A DNA stretch of 64,000 nt, from assembly GCF_022919575.1 (NCBI RefSeq), contig NZ_CP095071.1, positions 1,116,001 through 1,180,000 of the forward strand, read 5' to 3'. The notes under the pieces were generated by a model. The model had not been told where the DNA came from. It saw only the letters and a list, made by a program, of their open reading frames with translations, and made no database searches. Shown here one piece after another: positions 1-8,512 of the stretch; position 1 is the stretch's first letter, and every line of letters begins with the position of its first letter. The DNA comes from Gracilibacillus salinarum (GTDB lineage: Bacteria; Bacillota; Bacilli; Bacillales; Amphibacillaceae). Both the position numbers and the translations under genes were made by a program.

Positions 1-1563
1 CCATTCTTTGAGCGTTTCATAATCTGCAAGCTGTTCAGTATTATGAGGATCGACATAACGCAAGAAATACCAGCAGCTACCAGCCCATTGCGGCATTGTA
101 TTTGTCTCACGACGACCTTTCATCCCTGTTTCAGTATCAACCACATTAACCCACTCATCAATGTTAGCTAATGGTGATTCACCAGTTCCAGACGGTTTTA
201 TTTCACTAGTTTTTGGTAATACAATTGGTAATTCATCTTCAGAAACTGCCGACATAGAACCATCTTCCCAATGGATAATCGGAATTGGTTCTCCCCAGTA
301 ACGTTGACGACTAAACAACCAATCACGAAGACGGTAGGTTACTTTACGATTACCTACATTCTTATCTTCCAACCAGTCGATTGCTCTGCTAATAGCATCT
401 TCTTTATTCAATCCATCTAAAAACCCGGAATTAATATGTTTACCATCCCCTGTGAAGGCTTCTGTTTCTACATTTCCTCCTTCTAAAACAGGAATAATAT
501 CTAAATCAAATTTCTTAGCAAACTCAAAATCACGTTCATCGTGAGCAGGAACCGCCATAATCGCACCCGACCCATATGTCATAAGTACATAATCTGCTAC
601 CCAAATCGGTAATTTATTGCCGTTTATTGGATTGATCGCATATGCACCCGTAAATACACCTGACTTATCCTTGGCAAGGTCCGTTCTTTCTAAATCACTC
701 TTTGTTTTCACCTTATCGATATATCCCGTTACTTCTTGTTGTTGCTCAGCGGAGACAATTTTATCTACTAATGGGTGTTCAGGAGCGAGAACTGCATAAG
801 TAGCACCGAATAGTGTATCAGGTCTCGTAGTAAAAACGGTAAAATCTCCTGGATAATCCGCAATTTCAAAGGTAACTTCTGCCCCTTCTGAACGGCCAAT
901 CCAATTTCTTTGCATATCTTTAATGCTTTCCGGCCAGTCCAAGTCATCTAGGTCTTCTAAAAGACGATCTGCATAAGCGGTGATTTTCAACATCCATTGT
1001 TTCATCGGTTTTCGTTCGACAGGATGACCACCACGTTCACTTTTACCATCAATAACCTCTTCGTTAGCTAGTACAGTCCCTAGTGCCGGGCACCAGTTTA
1101 CCGGAACTTCGTCCACATAAGCTAAACCTTTTTCATACAGTTTTAAGAATATCCATTGCGTCCATTTATAGTATCCAGGATCTGTCGTATTCACTTCACG
1201 ATCCCAATCGTAGGAAAAGCCTAACTCTTGAATTTGACGGCGAAACGTTTGAATATTTTGCTCCGTAAAAACTGCCGGGTCATTCCCCGTATCCAACGCA
1301 TACTGTTCAGCAGGTAAGCCAAATGCATCCCAACCAATTGGATGCAGCACTTCAAAACCTTGCATACGTTTCATTCTTGATAAAATATCAGTCGCTGTGT
1401 AGCCTTCAGGGTGCCCAACATGTAATCCCGCCCCTGACGGATACGGAAACATATCCAGCGCATAAAACTTATCTTTATTTGATTGCGTGTTGGTCGCAAA
1501 AGTTTTATTGTTAATCCAATAATTGCGCCATTTCTCTTCTATTTTGTTATGGTCAAATGACAT
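1..1563 (-). CDS. leuS: Leucyl-tRNA synthetase, N-terminal 521 residues (runs off the window)
   Basis: Class I aminoacyl-tRNA synthetase that charges tRNA-Leu in the cytoplasm. The reading frame is open from the start to position 1. The N-terminus [12 protein letters not shown] is followed by the class I HIGH-type signature (HVGH) in the Rossmann fold, then the editing region. The C-terminal third (KMSKS loop and anticodon-binding domain) lies outside the window. The start ATG (1561-1563) has a strong AAGGAGG ribosome binding site about 8 bases upstream. The gene follows a leucine T-box leader, which supports the identity independently. Confidence 0.97.
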   Translation of the reverse strand, partial: MSFDHNKIEEKWRNYWINNKTFATNTQSNKDKFYALDMFPYPSGAGLHVGHPEGYTATDILSRMKRMQGFEVLHPIGWDAFGLPAEQYALDTGNDPAVFTEQNIQTFRRQIQELGFSYDWDREVNTTDPGYYKWTQWIFLKLYEKGLAYVDEVPVNWCPALGTVLANEEVIDGKSERGGHPVERKPMKQWMLKITAYADRLLEDLDDLDWPESIKDMQRNWIGRSEGAEVTFEIADYPGDFTVFTTRPDTLFGATYAVLAPEHPLVDKIVSAEQQQEVTGYIDKVKTKSDLERTDLAKDKSGVFTGAYAINPINGNKLPIWVADYVLMTYGSGAIMAVPAHDERDFEFAKKFDLDIIPVLEGGNVETEAFTGDGKHINSGFLDGLNKEDAISRAIDWLEDKNVGNRKVTYRLRDWLFSRQRYWGEPIPIIHWEDGSMSAVSEDELPIVLPKTSEIKPSGTGESPLANIDEWVNVVDTETGMKGRRETNTMPQWAGSCWYFLRYVDPHNTEQLADYETLKEW

Positions 1564-1614
1564 TTCCTACTTCCTCCTTAAACAGTTAACTAAAACGCGA
1601 TCATATGTTCTAAA

Positions 1615-1850
1615 ACGCAAAAAAATCTCCCTTATCCCAAAATGGGACGAGAGAGATTCCCGCGGTACCACCCAACATTAGTGTTGTTAAACACTCACTT
1701 AACATCCTTAACGCGGATTACGACAAAAGCTACTATGCCTTCACTTTTGTAACATCTGAGGCGAGTTCACAAAAGAACAGGAATGGCTCGCACCTACCGC
1801 CATCTCTCTTAACCTGTTTCTTCTATTACTATTCCTCTTCATCGTTCATT
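1615..1850 (-). promoter_or_regulatory. T-box leader (leucine) of leuS
   Basis: Tandem signals on the minus strand are typical of a T-box riboswitch. A GGTGGTACCGCGG T-box core lies at 1660-1673, followed directly by a terminator hairpin (1626-1658) and a T-tract near 1618-1625. In stem I, the context GTGAACTCGCC presents a CTC leucine codon at 1763-1765 as the likely specifier, with a GGTGCGAGCC segment as the distal loop motif. Uncharged tRNA-Leu is expected to stabilise the antiterminator and switch leuS on. Confidence 0.93.
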
Positions 1851-1893
1851 CATATATATGAGTACGTTTGTTTTGTCTACTATACTTTCTGAT

Positions 1894-1922
1894 AGTTTAA
1901 AGAAATGTCTGAAATTTGTCAA
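1894..1922 (-). promoter_or_regulatory. Sigma-A promoter of the leuS T-box transcript
   Basis: On the minus strand TTGACA (1917-1922) is separated by exactly 17 bases from TAAACT (1894-1899), just upstream of the T-box leader. Confidence 0.75.
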
Positions 1923-2016
1923 GAAAGTCTCGCTCACACATCTTTATCATCATAATATTGAATGTCTAATCAGATCAAAAAACTTCTACTGTGTCTGCAC
2001 TAATGTGCTGTACTAC

Positions 2017-2042
2017 CAAAAAAAGCACCCAATGGATGCTTT
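2017..2042 (-). terminator. Rho-independent terminator of rlmN
   Basis: On the minus strand the hairpin AGCATCC-ATT-GGGTGCT is followed by a run of T. It begins within a few bases of the rlmN stop codon. Confidence 0.7.
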
Positions 2043-3116
2043 TTAAACAGTTTGTTTGTCCTTATTTTTCTTGATTTGTTTACTCCGTAATTGACCACAT
2101 GCTGCATCAATATCTGTACCATGTTCTACACGGACACCGCAATTAATTCCGTTCTCTAGCAACACTTGATAGAAATCCAAAATAGCCTTTTTCTCACTTC
2201 TGTCATATTGGTTATGTTCATCGACAGGATTATACGGAATCAGATTGACATAGGATAAGTGACGTTTGTTTTTTAATAACTTCACTAGTTGCTGCGCTTC
2301 TTCTTTATGGTCATTCACATCTTTAAGCAATATATACTCAAATGTAATTCGCCTGTTCGTTTTCTCTAAATAATAGTCGATGGCAGGCATCAATTTCTCA
2401 AGTGGAAATGCTTTATTGATTTTCATAATTCTTGTACGCAACTCATTGTTCGGAGCATGAAGTGACAAAGCAAGGTTTACTTGCAAATTCTCATCAGCAA
2501 AGTCATAAATCCGCTTCGCCAGACCACTGGTGGATACTGTAATATGTCGAGCACCGATCGATAATCCCTGTTTGTCATTTACGATATGCAGAAAATCCAT
2601 TGTATTATCATAATTATCAAACGGTTCTCCTATCCCCATTACAACAATATGACTAACACGCTCTTCTTTACCTTTGGTATCCAAGTGTTTCTGTACGTTC
2701 ATTATCTGCTCAACAATTTCACCTGAAGACAAATCACGATTCTTTGTCAGCAATCCACTCGCACAAAATGAACAACCGATATTACAACCTACCTGTGTTG
2801 TCACACAAACGGAATAGCCGTAGTTAAACTTCATTAATACCGTCTCAATCAAGTTTCCATCTGTCAATTTAAACAGAAACTTAATCGTACCGTCTTTTGA
2901 CTCCTGTTTGATTTCTTGTTCTAACGTCCCCATCGAAAAATTCTCTTCTAACACTAATTGACAGTCTCTATTTAAATTGTACATTTCTTCAAATGTATCG
3001 ACTCTTTTCTTATATAACCAATCCCAGACTTGCTTTGCACGGAATTTCTTCTGTCCATGTTCTACCAGCCATTCTTGTAATCGATCAAAAGTCAACGAGT
3101 AAATGGAGCTTTTCAT
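2043..3116 (-). CDS. rlmN: 23S rRNA (adenine-2503-C2) methyltransferase RlmN
   Basis: Radical SAM enzyme that methylates C2 of A2503 in 23S rRNA and A37 of some tRNAs. The 357-residue length is normal. The CxxxCxxC iron-sulfur motif is visible at C111, C115 and C118, and the conserved C-terminal [10 protein letters not shown] holds the resolving cysteine C340. The N-terminal accessory domain ([14 protein letters not shown], then [14 protein letters not shown]) is of RlmN type. By recollection of family members the sequence looks closer to the form common in Lactobacillales than to B. subtilis YloN, and it is not in the usual rsmB/prpC neighbourhood, so it could be a second copy. Cfr was considered and rejected. 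Confidence 0.93.
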   Translation of the reverse strand: MKSSIYSLTFDRLQEWLVEHGQKKFRAKQVWDWLYKKRVDTFEEMYNLNRDCQLVLEENFSMGTLEQEIKQESKDGTIKFLFKLTDGNLIETVLMKFNYGYSVCVTTQVGCNIGCSFCASGLLTKNRDLSSGEIVEQIMNVQKHLDTKGKEERVSHIVVMGIGEPFDNYDNTMDFLHIVNDKQGLSIGARHITVSTSGLAKRIYDFADENLQVNLALSLHAPNNELRTRIMKINKAFPLEKLMPAIDYYLEKTNRRITFEYILLKDVNDHKEEAQQLVKLLKNKRHLSYVNLIPYNPVDEHNQYDRSEKKAILDFYQVLLENGINCGVRVEHGTDIDAACGQLRSKQIKKNKDKQTV

Positions 3117-3302
3117 TACAATCCCTCATTTCATGTTAGCTCTTGTTTCCATCATAACATCATACTAAAAATAATAGGCATTGGCAAGATGATTTATACA
3201 GCTACAGGGAATTGATTTTTTAAGATACACCTTGAGACATACTGCCAGTTCCAATCCTCGCCTTATTAAAAGGAAAAAATTACGATTTTGTGAAACATAG
3301 AC

Positions 3303-3331
3303 TTGCATTTTAATATTACGCTTGCTATAAT
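3303..3331 (+). promoter_or_regulatory. Sigma-A promoter of the cold-shock gene
   Basis: TTGCAT (3303-3308) and TATAAT (3326-3331) are separated by 17 bases. The start would fall near 3338. Confidence 0.75.
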
Positions 3332-3337
3332 TGCCTT

Positions 3338-3451
3338 AGCTATTTTGTTCGATGACACCTTCAAGTATCGTAACGTTAAGTTTTCGTTTTGGGGCAAGAG
3401 CAAGAATAGTAATACATTTGTGTGAACGGTTCACACTAGGAGGAAATTAAT
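3338..3451 (+). promoter_or_regulatory. Long 5' leader of the cold-shock mRNA
   Basis: About 110 untranslated bases separate the predicted transcription start from the start codon, ending in an AGGAGG site. Long leaders of this kind are known thermosensing or stability elements of csp mRNAs in E. coli and Bacillus. The regulatory role here is inferred from position only. Confidence 0.5.
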
Positions 3452-3652
3452 ATGGTACAAGGTACAGTAAAATGGTTCAACGCTGACAAAGGTTTTGGAT
3501 TTATCGAAGTAGAAGGACAAGACGATGTATTCGTACACTTCTCTGCTATCCAAGGCGAAGGCTTTAAAACACTTGAAGAAGGTCAAAGTGTAACTTTCGA
3601 TATCGAAGAAGGTAACCGTGGACCACAAGCTGCTAACGTAGTTAAAAACTAA
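3452..3652 (+). CDS. Cold-shock protein (CspA/CspB family)
   Basis: 66-residue single OB-fold RNA/ssDNA chaperone. Both nucleic-acid-binding motifs are intact: RNP1 as KGFGFI and RNP2 as VFVHF. The protein starts [10 protein letters not shown] like B. subtilis CspB/CspD and is of the usual length. It is expected to act in the cytoplasm by melting RNA structure. An AGGAGG site precedes the ATG. The gene is monocistronic, with its own promoter, long leader and terminator. Which csp paralogue it corresponds to cannot be told. Confidence 0.96.
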   Translation: MVQGTVKWFNADKGFGFIEVEGQDDVFVHFSAIQGEGFKTLEEGQSVTFDIEEGNRGPQAANVVKN

Positions 3653-3667
3653 TTATGTAGCTAATAC

Positions 3668-3702
3668 AAAAAAGCACCGATGCAATGCATCGGTGCTTTT
3701 TT
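3668..3702. terminator. Bidirectional terminator between csp and yerD
   Basis: GCACCGATGC/GCATCGGTGC is a perfect 10-bp stem with an A-tract on the left and a T-tract on the right, so it can end both convergent transcripts. Confidence 0.9.
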
Positions 3703-3704
3703 CT

Positions 3705-5279
3705 TTATGTTGATGTTTCTATTGTATGCCAATCATTAAATTGTTTAAAATCTGCCTGATAGTTTAAATGCTGTCGATTGAATTTAGTCGGACTATCCAA
3801 ACCAGCGACGGCCGCCAGGTCAAATAATCCTTGCCGAAGTGTCACTAAATAATTACATACACGGTATTTCTTTTCATCAATGATTAAGGCTTTTTGTAAA
3901 GATTCATCAGTAGTTGCTACTCCTACTGGACAAGTATTTTTGTGGCATACTTGCGACATAATACAACCTACACTGATCATAAATCCTCTTGCGATATTAA
4001 TAAGATCTGCACCAAGACAAAGTGCCATTGCAATTTTGTCAGGCGTTATTAATTTGCCCGATGCTATTATTTTTGTCCGGTGTCTCAACTGATGCCTTGT
4101 CAGACAATCATCGACCATAGGTATCGCTGCAAACGCAGGTAATCCTACTGAATAGGCAAGTGCATAAAAAGAAGCTCCTGTTCCTCCTTCACCGCCATCG
4201 ATCGTAATAAAGTCAGGCACAATATCTGTTTCTTTCATTGCCTGCACAAGCTGTTCCACTTCTTTCTGATTACCGACGACAATTTTGATACCTACCGGTT
4301 TTCCTCCTGTTTCTCGAAGTTGTTGCAGAAATGAAAGTAGTTCTTCCGGATTACTAATTCCAGGAAAGCGATTCGGACTATTAATATCTTTCCCCACTTC
4401 CACCTTACGAATTTCGGCAATTTCTTCTGTTATTTTATCACCGTCAACATGTCCTCCGCGCGTTTTAGCACCTTGCCCTAATTTAAGTTCAAATGCTTTT
4501 ATTTGTTCCGTATTAGCATGATGCTTGAATTCCTCCCAAGAGAAATGACCATCGTGGTCTCGCACACCAAACAATCCAGGACTAATTTGCATAATAATAT
4601 CAACATTCCCTTTTAGATGGTAAGGGGAAACACTTCCTTCACCTGTATTCATCCACGTACCGCCAGCCATTCCTAAACCTTCTGACAATGCCGTAATAGC
4701 ATGCTCGCCAAGTGATCCATAGCTCATGGCAGATTGACCGATTATCCCTTTTAGCCAAAATGGTTGGCGAACCGTGTGTTTGCCAAGTACAACCATATCT
4801 TCATCAGCCAAGTATGCTGGATTTATTTCGATCTCTTGCGACTGTTCCTTTCTGCTGAATAAATTCTCCTCACTAATCTCATATACTTTTGTTGTAATAG
4901 TAGGTTCCTGTGTTATTTTCATTTCCTCTTCCAAGCTCGGGAACATATGATTCACAAGATAGTAACCATCTTGATCAAAATCTCTTTCCGCTCCATAGCC
5001 CATTAAACTCGTTTGATATTTCCCCGCTTTACTGACGTATTCAAATTGTTTTCTATTAAATGGCTTTCCTTCCCTGTCATTGTTGAACAGGTACTGTCTT
5101 AATTCAGGTCCCATCTTCTCCAGGATATAGCGCATTTTCCCGAGAATAGGATAATTTTGCAAGACAGAATGTTCCTCTTGTTTCTTATCATGTAAATATA
5201 ACCGGATTAACATGACAGCAGGAATAGCAATTATGATAATGAAGAGGCAAATTAATATAATCGTAAGTACAGTTTTCAA
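3705..5279 (-). CDS. yerD: FMN-binding glutamate synthase family protein (YerD type)
   Basis: 524 residues: an N-terminal membrane helix (about residues 3-25), then a domain like the FMN/synthase part of the glutamate synthase large subunit. The flavin barrel signature GGEGGTG and the iron-sulfur ligands in CIMSQVCHKNTCP are present. The glutaminase domain is absent, as in B. subtilis YerD, so the ammonia source and real substrate are unknown. It is the last gene of the operon ydaP-ctaC-ctaD/E-yerD, 16 bases after the oxidase gene. Membrane anchoring next to a terminal oxidase suggests a flavoenzyme feeding or drawing on the membrane redox pool, which is inference. Confidence 0.85.
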   Translation of the reverse strand: MKTVLTIILICLFIIIIAIPAVMLIRLYLHDKKQEEHSVLQNYPILGKMRYILEKMGPELRQYLFNNDREGKPFNRKQFEYVSKAGKYQTSLMGYGAERDFDQDGYYLVNHMFPSLEEEMKITQEPTITTKVYEISEENLFSRKEQSQEIEINPAYLADEDMVVLGKHTVRQPFWLKGIIGQSAMSYGSLGEHAITALSEGLGMAGGTWMNTGEGSVSPYHLKGNVDIIMQISPGLFGVRDHDGHFSWEEFKHHANTEQIKAFELKLGQGAKTRGGHVDGDKITEEIAEIRKVEVGKDINSPNRFPGISNPEELLSFLQQLRETGGKPVGIKIVVGNQKEVEQLVQAMKETDIVPDFITIDGGEGGTGASFYALAYSVGLPAFAAIPMVDDCLTRHQLRHRTKIIASGKLITPDKIAMALCLGADLINIARGFMISVGCIMSQVCHKNTCPVGVATTDESLQKALIIDEKKYRVCNYLVTLRQGLFDLAAVAGLDSPTKFNRQHLNYQADFKQFNDWHTIETST

Positions 5280-5295
5280 TTTTTTTCACTTCCAT

Positions 5296-7770
5296 TCAAA
5301 TAAGATATGGCAGATAAACAATCAACACAATAAACACCCAAATAATATCTACAAAATGCCAATAATAACCGATAATTATCTGCTTTTCCTTGTATAAACC
5401 TGAAGGTAATTTCTTTTGCTTCCACTGGATAAACAGCTGTAACATCCACCCTAAACCAAACATTACGTGTGCAGCATGCAGTCCAACCAGCACATAGAAG
5501 GAGGCTAAAAACACATTGCTGTCTAGTTGATAGCCCTCTGTCCAATATTTATAAAACTCACCAATCTCCACTATTAAGAAAGCTAAGCCTAATAATACTG
5601 TCAGCGACCAGCCTATATAAAAATGCCTACTCTGTTTCTTTCTAAATTGCGTTTCAGCAAAGTACAATGTAGCACTGCTGGACAGTAGAAAGATACTGGA
5701 AAGCACCACTGTTTTTATTTCAAACACCTCTTCAGGTTTTGGCCCAGTGGATCCTGGCGTATAGATAAAATAAGTAGCAAATAGCATCACAAACATTGTG
5801 ACATCAATTATGAGATATAAAAAGAAACCAATTCGTTTATCCTGGAACAATTCCTTATTATCATCTCTGTTCATTTCTTTGAATACCTGTTTACGTTTGT
5901 CCTTCCATGACAAGATAATGATCACAGCTAATGTCGCTGCTGCTGTCAGAATAGCTGGATAAAACCAGTGATAAATCATGGAGAGACTGAAGACAAAAAG
6001 CATCCCTGCCAGTAACGGGGGAATCATGGTTCCTGATGAGACAGGACTTGGACGCATCTGATCAGCTTGAAATAATGGTTTGTTATTGATTTTACTCTCC
6101 CATAGCGGATCAATTGCAGACACAACTGGTGGTGGATCAAATATTTTTTCAGTAGGCGGTGATGGAACTGTCCACTCCAACGTTCGTCCATCCCAGCAAT
6201 CAGCTTGTACGTTTTTCTCAGATTGATAGGTTTTATAAATATTCCAGACAAAAAACAACATGCCTATTCCCATCAAGAATGCACCGATTGTACTGATGAA
6301 ATTAAATATAAACAGTCCATCTTCCTCTGTATAAGTGAAGACTCGACGTGGCATCCCTTGCAATCCAGAGAAATGCATCGGGAAAAAAGTTAAATGAAAA
6401 CCGATCACAAATAACCAAAAATGCCATTTTCCTAATGTCTCATTTAATTTTTTGCCGGTAATTTTAGGATACCAATAATAAATGCCAGCAAAAATCCCGA
6501 GAATAGTAGCGCCTAGAATAGTATAGTGAAAGTGCCCTACTACAAAATAGCTGTCATGAAACTGAAAATCCGCTGCTGGAACTGCTAGCATTACACCAGT
6601 CACCCCACCCATCACAAAGGACGGGATAAAGCCAATAGCAAATAACATGGGCACAGTAAATTGAATCCTTCCATTTCTCATTGTAAATAACCAGTTAAAT
6701 ACTTTAATACCCGTGGGTACTGCAATTAACATTGTTGTAATCGCAAAGAAAGTATTTACCATTGGTCCCAGTCCTACTGTGAACATGTGATGAACCCAGA
6801 CCATAAATCCTAAAAACCCTATTAAAATAATAGAGAGAACCATGGACGAATAGCCAAAAATCTGTTTTTTTGAAAATGTCGATATAACGTCCGAAAATAT
6901 TCCAAAAGCAGGAAGAGCCAATACATATACTTCCGGATGACCAAAAATCCAAAACAAATGCTGCCAATATAGAGGATAACCTTCATCAGATCCGAAGAAG
7001 CTTGTACCAAACATTCGGTCAAACATCAATAAATAGAGCGCAACAGATAATGCACTAAAAGCGATAATAATTAACGCAGATGTCACAAAAGTCGCCCACG
7101 TAAATAATGGCATACGAAGCATTTTCATCCCCGGAGCCCTTAACCTTAAGATGGTAACCATCATATTAACGGCAGTTAACAGTGTACCTATACCTGAAAT
7201 TTGCAGACTGAATATGTAGAAACTGTTACCAGCTCCAGGAGTAAATTCAGTAACACTTAAGGGTGCATATGCTGTCCACCCTGCATTAGGAGGTGAAGCA
7301 AAGAAAAAAGATAAATTAAAAAGTACCGCCCCACTAAAAAAAAGCCAGAAGCTTAAGGAATTCATCACCGGAAAAGCTAAATCACTAGCACCGATTTGAA
7401 GCGGTATCACAACATTCATTAAGCCAATTAACAAAGGCATTGCCACAAAAAAGATCATAATAGTACCATGCGTGGTAAAAAGCCCATTGTATTTATCACC
7501 TTGAAAAACCCAAAAGTTCATCTCAGGAGCTATTAATTGCGTTCGTATTAATAAAGCGTCGATCCCGCCTCGCAAAAAGAAAATAACACCACTAAGCAAA
7601 TACATCATCCCAATTTTCCGATGATTCGTAGTCGTTACATAGCCCCATATCATACCCCATTTTCTCTTTTTTGTAAGGTAGTAAAGTATACATGCAAAAC
7701 CGATAATGGAGAACGCCCATGCAGCGATCACATCTGATTGTTGATATAAAGATTGCCCAGCGATTTCCAT
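5296..7770 (-). CDS. ctaD: Cytochrome c oxidase subunit I fused to subunit III
   Basis: 824-residue polytopic membrane protein. Residues 1 to about 600 are heme-copper oxidase subunit I with the low-spin heme ligand H101, the HPEVY segment of A1-type oxidases at 278-282 (CuB ligand, cross-linked Tyr and proton-path Glu), HH at 327-328 for CuB, and H413/H415 in HFHY for the hemes. From about residue 620 to the end lies a subunit III domain (GLHAAHVMFG, YYWHFVDIIW). Natural I-III fusions are known, for example in Thermus caa3 oxidase. It reduces O2 to water while pumping protons. The gene follows ctaC by 32 bases and precedes yerD. Confidence 0.93.
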   Translation of the reverse strand: MEIAGQSLYQQSDVIAAWAFSIIGFACILYYLTKKRKWGMIWGYVTTTNHRKIGMMYLLSGVIFFLRGGIDALLIRTQLIAPEMNFWVFQGDKYNGLFTTHGTIMIFFVAMPLLIGLMNVVIPLQIGASDLAFPVMNSLSFWLFFSGAVLFNLSFFFASPPNAGWTAYAPLSVTEFTPGAGNSFYIFSLQISGIGTLLTAVNMMVTILRLRAPGMKMLRMPLFTWATFVTSALIIIAFSALSVALYLLMFDRMFGTSFFGSDEGYPLYWQHLFWIFGHPEVYVLALPAFGIFSDVISTFSKKQIFGYSSMVLSIILIGFLGFMVWVHHMFTVGLGPMVNTFFAITTMLIAVPTGIKVFNWLFTMRNGRIQFTVPMLFAIGFIPSFVMGGVTGVMLAVPAADFQFHDSYFVVGHFHYTILGATILGIFAGIYYWYPKITGKKLNETLGKWHFWLFVIGFHLTFFPMHFSGLQGMPRRVFTYTEEDGLFIFNFISTIGAFLMGIGMLFFVWNIYKTYQSEKNVQADCWDGRTLEWTVPSPPTEKIFDPPPVVSAIDPLWESKINNKPLFQADQMRPSPVSSGTMIPPLLAGMLFVFSLSMIYHWFYPAILTAAATLAVIIILSWKDKRKQVFKEMNRDDNKELFQDKRIGFFLYLIIDVTMFVMLFATYFIYTPGSTGPKPEEVFEIKTVVLSSIFLLSSSATLYFAETQFRKKQSRHFYIGWSLTVLLGLAFLIVEIGEFYKYWTEGYQLDSNVFLASFYVLVGLHAAHVMFGLGWMLQLFIQWKQKKLPSGLYKEKQIIIGYYWHFVDIIWVFIVLIVYLPYLI

Positions 7771-7802
7771 ACTATGCCAATACCTTCCTTCTTTATTATG
7801 GT

Positions 7803-8498
7803 TTATGAAGACTCTGCAAAATTCTGAAATTCATCTTCCGGCATTACTTCTGTCGTAAACGTCATTAGTGTATGATTTGTACCGCAATATTCAGCACATT
7901 TCCCTCTATAACTTCCTGGCTTCATATTAGTTAACACCAGTGTATTTTCCTGATCAGGTCGAACATCTACTTTCCCACCGAGCGAGGGAACCCAAAATGA
8001 ATGAATAACGTCTTCTGAACGCAAGTGAAAAACTACTGTTTCCTCTGCAGGCAGATATAATTCATTCACAGTTTTCATTCCATTTTGATACGTAAATTGC
8101 CATTCATATCTTTTAGCTGTTACTTCGATATGAACGGCATCTTTATATTGTCCGTCCTGCACATCACCATTGGGAGACTGATTAAAGGTTACAATAACCG
8201 TTGGCACAGCCAAGATGATTAGTAATAGGACAGGAAGAATCGTCCAGGTTAACTCCAGTTTTCGATTACCTTCCTCTTGCTTCGGGATTTCATAGGATAC
8301 TTTTTCTTCGCGATACTTGGAAACGAAACGGAACATCATAACAAATACAATGATCAAAACCAGAAGCATAAGCAGAAAGCTGAAGTAAATCAGATTACTT
8401 TGCGCCTCTGCTGTATCACTTTGTGGATTTAAAACGCGAATGTCACAGCCACTTACTAATAGACTGGTAATGAACAAAAGATAAGTACAGCTTTTCAT
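7803..8498 (-). CDS. ctaC: Cytochrome c oxidase subunit II with CuA centre, lipoprotein, no cytochrome c domain
   Basis: 231 residues: a lipoprotein signal with lipobox LVSGC (Cys18), two membrane helices (about 36-60 and 84-105), then the CuA cupredoxin domain on the outer face. All CuA ligands are visible: H166 (HSFW), C201, E203, C205, H209 and M212. This makes it a cytochrome c rather than a quinol oxidase subunit. It ends soon after the CuA motif, so the covalent cytochrome c domain found in B. subtilis CtaC (CxxCH) is missing and a separate cytochrome c would be needed as donor. It starts 14 bases after ydaP ends. Confidence 0.93.
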   Translation of the reverse strand: MKSCTYLLFITSLLVSGCDIRVLNPQSDTAEAQSNLIYFSFLLMLLVLIIVFVMMFRFVSKYREEKVSYEIPKQEEGNRKLELTWTILPVLLLIILAVPTVIVTFNQSPNGDVQDGQYKDAVHIEVTAKRYEWQFTYQNGMKTVNELYLPAEETVVFHLRSEDVIHSFWVPSLGGKVDVRPDQENTLVLTNMKPGSYRGKCAEYCGTNHTLMTFTTEVMPEDEFQNFAESS

Positions 8499-8512
8499 TT
8501 CATTACTCCTCT

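Noticed and set aside
2043..3116. Cfr-type 8-methyltransferase
   Set aside because: Length, N-terminal domain and the sequence around the radical SAM cysteines and the C-terminal [10 protein letters not shown] follow RlmN, not Cfr.
7803..8498. Quinol oxidase subunit (QoxA) identity
   Set aside because: All CuA ligands are present, while quinol oxidases have lost them.
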